Assembly (NCBI GenBank): GCA_000719025.1
Contig: JODP01000005.1
Location: forward strand, 1-64,000
Length of the DNA: 64,000 nucleotides
Source: Kineosporia aurantiaca JCM 3230
Lineage (GTDB): Bacteria; Actinomycetota; Actinomycetes; Actinomycetales; Kineosporiaceae
Reading direction: 5' to 3'
The translations under genes and the position numbers were made by a program. Each line of letters opens with the position of its first letter. The stretch's first letter is position 1. The notes beneath the pieces were generated by a model. That model saw only the letters and a program-made list of their open reading frames with translations. It was not told where the DNA came from and searched no databases. Shown here piece after piece: positions 63,075-64,000 of the stretch.

Positions 63075-63563
63075 ATGTCATCGGTTTCGGCAGGCCAGCA
63101 TTGGCGGACGTCCTGGCATCACGCGGATGCCGGCCCGGAGGGGCGCAACCACGGCTCGGCCGGGATCTGCGTGGGGAACAACGGCCTGGATCTGGTGCTC
63201 GTCAGTCCCGACCAGGTGCACTGGGGATTTCCCGCCGGCCGGCCGGAAGGAGCCGAGACGTTGCGGGAGACACTGGGACGGGAGATGCGGGAGGAGGCGT
63301 GTGTCGAGGTCCGGGAGGCCGTGCTGCTCGGCTTCGCCCGCAGCGCGTGTGTCCAGGGGCATGAACAGGGTCTGGTGCTGGTGCGCTCCTTCTGGCTGGT
63401 GCAGGTCGATATCGGCGAGTGGAAACCCGAATTCGAGATTGCTCATCGGAAGATCGTTCCGGCTGCCGAGGCAACCTCCCACGTCCGCGACCCGGACGAG
63501 TCGGTGACCCGCATCTCGATGCGTGCGCTCGCCGAGGCCGGGCTCGGTCGGCTCATTTCGTAA
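63075..63563 (+). CDS. Nudix hydrolase
   Basis: ATG 63075 gives 162 residues; a GTG at 63018 overlapping the PhyH stop would add 19 residues. The Nudix box is visible as GRPEGAETLRETLGREMREE, completed by ACVEV, so the usual Gly near its end is Cys, as in several family members. It hydrolyses a nucleoside diphosphate-linked substrate; specificity not predictable. Its stop overlaps the convergent TetR gene by 11 nt. Confidence 0.82.
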   Translation: MSSVSAGQHWRTSWHHADAGPEGRNHGSAGICVGNNGLDLVLVSPDQVHWGFPAGRPEGAETLRETLGREMREEACVEVREAVLLGFARSACVQGHEQGLVLVRSFWLVQVDIGEWKPEFEIAHRKIVPAAEATSHVRDPDESVTRISMRALAEAGLGRLIS

Positions 63564-64000
63564 CTGAGAGCTGCTCCAGGTAGTCCTCCAGCAATCCGGC
63601 CTGCCGCTCGGGTGGGAAGGCCGACGGGTCGAACAGGGCCTGCACGACCAGGCCGAGCACGAAGGCCTGCGCGCGGGCTGCGATGTCGGCGGGATTGCCG
63701 GGAGGCAGTTCGCCCAGAGCCTGCGCTGCCTCGACCAGCCCGGTGAGCCGCTCGCGGCTCTGCCCGTACTTGCGGGCGTAGCTGGTGCGCAGGTCGGGCT
63801 CGGCCAGGGCCGCGTCCCAGGAGGAGACCCAGATCCGGTTGGTGTCGGTGGCCGCGGTGGTCAGCGGCAGGATGTCGAGCAAGGCGTTCCTGAGCGCCGC
63901 CAGTCCCCCTCCGGTCGGTCGGCGGGGGCGGGCCAGGGTGCGCTGCTCGAGCAGGTCGAGGGCGTACTGCACCAGGGCCTGCTTGGTGGCGAAGTAGTGG
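63553..64000 (-). CDS. TetR-family regulator, 5' part outside window
   Basis: The minus frame is open to the window edge, where HYFATKQALVQYALD is the end of a TetR helix-turn-helix. The visible 148 residues include the ligand domain (RIWVSSWDAALAEPDLRTSYARKYGQSRERL and a C-terminal TetR_C_6-like end). It is probably 190-200 residues in full. It may control a gene beyond the window. Confidence 0.82.
   Translation of the reverse strand, partial: HYFATKQALVQYALDLLEQRTLARPRRPTGGGLAALRNALLDILPLTTAATDTNRIWVSSWDAALAEPDLRTSYARKYGQSRERLTGLVEAAQALGELPPGNPADIAARAQAFVLGLVVQALFDPSAFPPERQAGLLEDYLEQLSVTK

Overview
The window is high-GC DNA (G/C strongly dominant at third codon positions) with many GTG starts. 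It carries F420-type oxidoreductases, SpoIIE/RsbW/STAS partner-switching proteins, MmyB-type and WYL regulators and a Sec-secreted subtilisin with ricin-type lectin repeats. This fits a chromosomal segment of a morphologically complex soil actinomycete (Actinomycetota). A Kineosporia- or Frankia-like relative is a guess from gene content only; no rRNA or tRNA is present to test it.

Layout. 0-5 kb: the tail of a DUF3618 gene, a small zinc-ribbon protein, a DUF3291 protein and a large secreted S8 protease with Ig-like and lectin domains. 5.1-6.2 kb: nothing convincing except a possible gene remnant. 6.2-11.3 kb (minus strand): a probable operon of a hypothetical membrane protein, an IS701-like transposase with an eroded catalytic signature, a cNMP-binding-domain histidine kinase whose start overlaps the transposase stop, and a CPA2-type cation/proton antiporter. 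11.6-15.7 kb (plus): an XRE/MmyB regulator and an orphan one-module type I PKS (KS-AT-ACP). 15.8-25.3 kb (minus): eight genes with overlaps or gaps of at most 6 nt. They combine a DJ-1-like protein, a TPP-dependent decarboxylase-like enzyme, a DJ-1/AGE-epimerase fusion, a STAS protein, GlgX glycogen debranching enzyme, a second STAS protein, an RsbW-like kinase and a SpoIIE-type phosphatase with a pseudo-receiver. This physical fusion of a partner-switching stress module with carbon-metabolism enzymes is the strongest candidate for an undescribed system here. A receiver-like gene diverges from its head.

26-37 kb: a catabolic or biosynthetic cluster with three GMC oxidoreductases (one degenerate), several SnoaL/NTF2-like proteins, a VOC protein, an alpha/beta hydrolase and an MFS exporter, arranged as two opposed transcription units plus single genes. 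37.3-41.1 kb is a patchwork: two LacI-like C-terminal remnants flank a SnoaL plus WYL-regulator cassette, followed by a DUF234 ATPase with a near-perfect palindromic operator, an unknown protein and a beta-propeller-like remnant. 41.2-47.5 kb: a secreted Ca-site protein, a TetR-controlled NAD(P)-dehydrogenase pair, a frameshifted secreted protein, a methyltransferase and a HigBA-type toxin-antitoxin pair.

47.7-54.3 kb: an acylhydrolase, a methyltransferase, and a TPP-riboswitch-controlled thiO-thiS-thiG-permease operon with thiE divergent. 54.3-64 kb: ordinary accessory genes, namely a haloacetate-dehalogenase-like hydrolase, DUF1990, an F420/PPOX protein, MerR plus MFS with a palindromic operator, an LLM oxidoreductase, a DinB protein, a truncated beta-propeller, an MFS transporter, a PhyH dioxygenase, a Nudix hydrolase and a partial TetR gene running off the window end. 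All calls come from reading the sequence and recalled family motifs; no database search was run.
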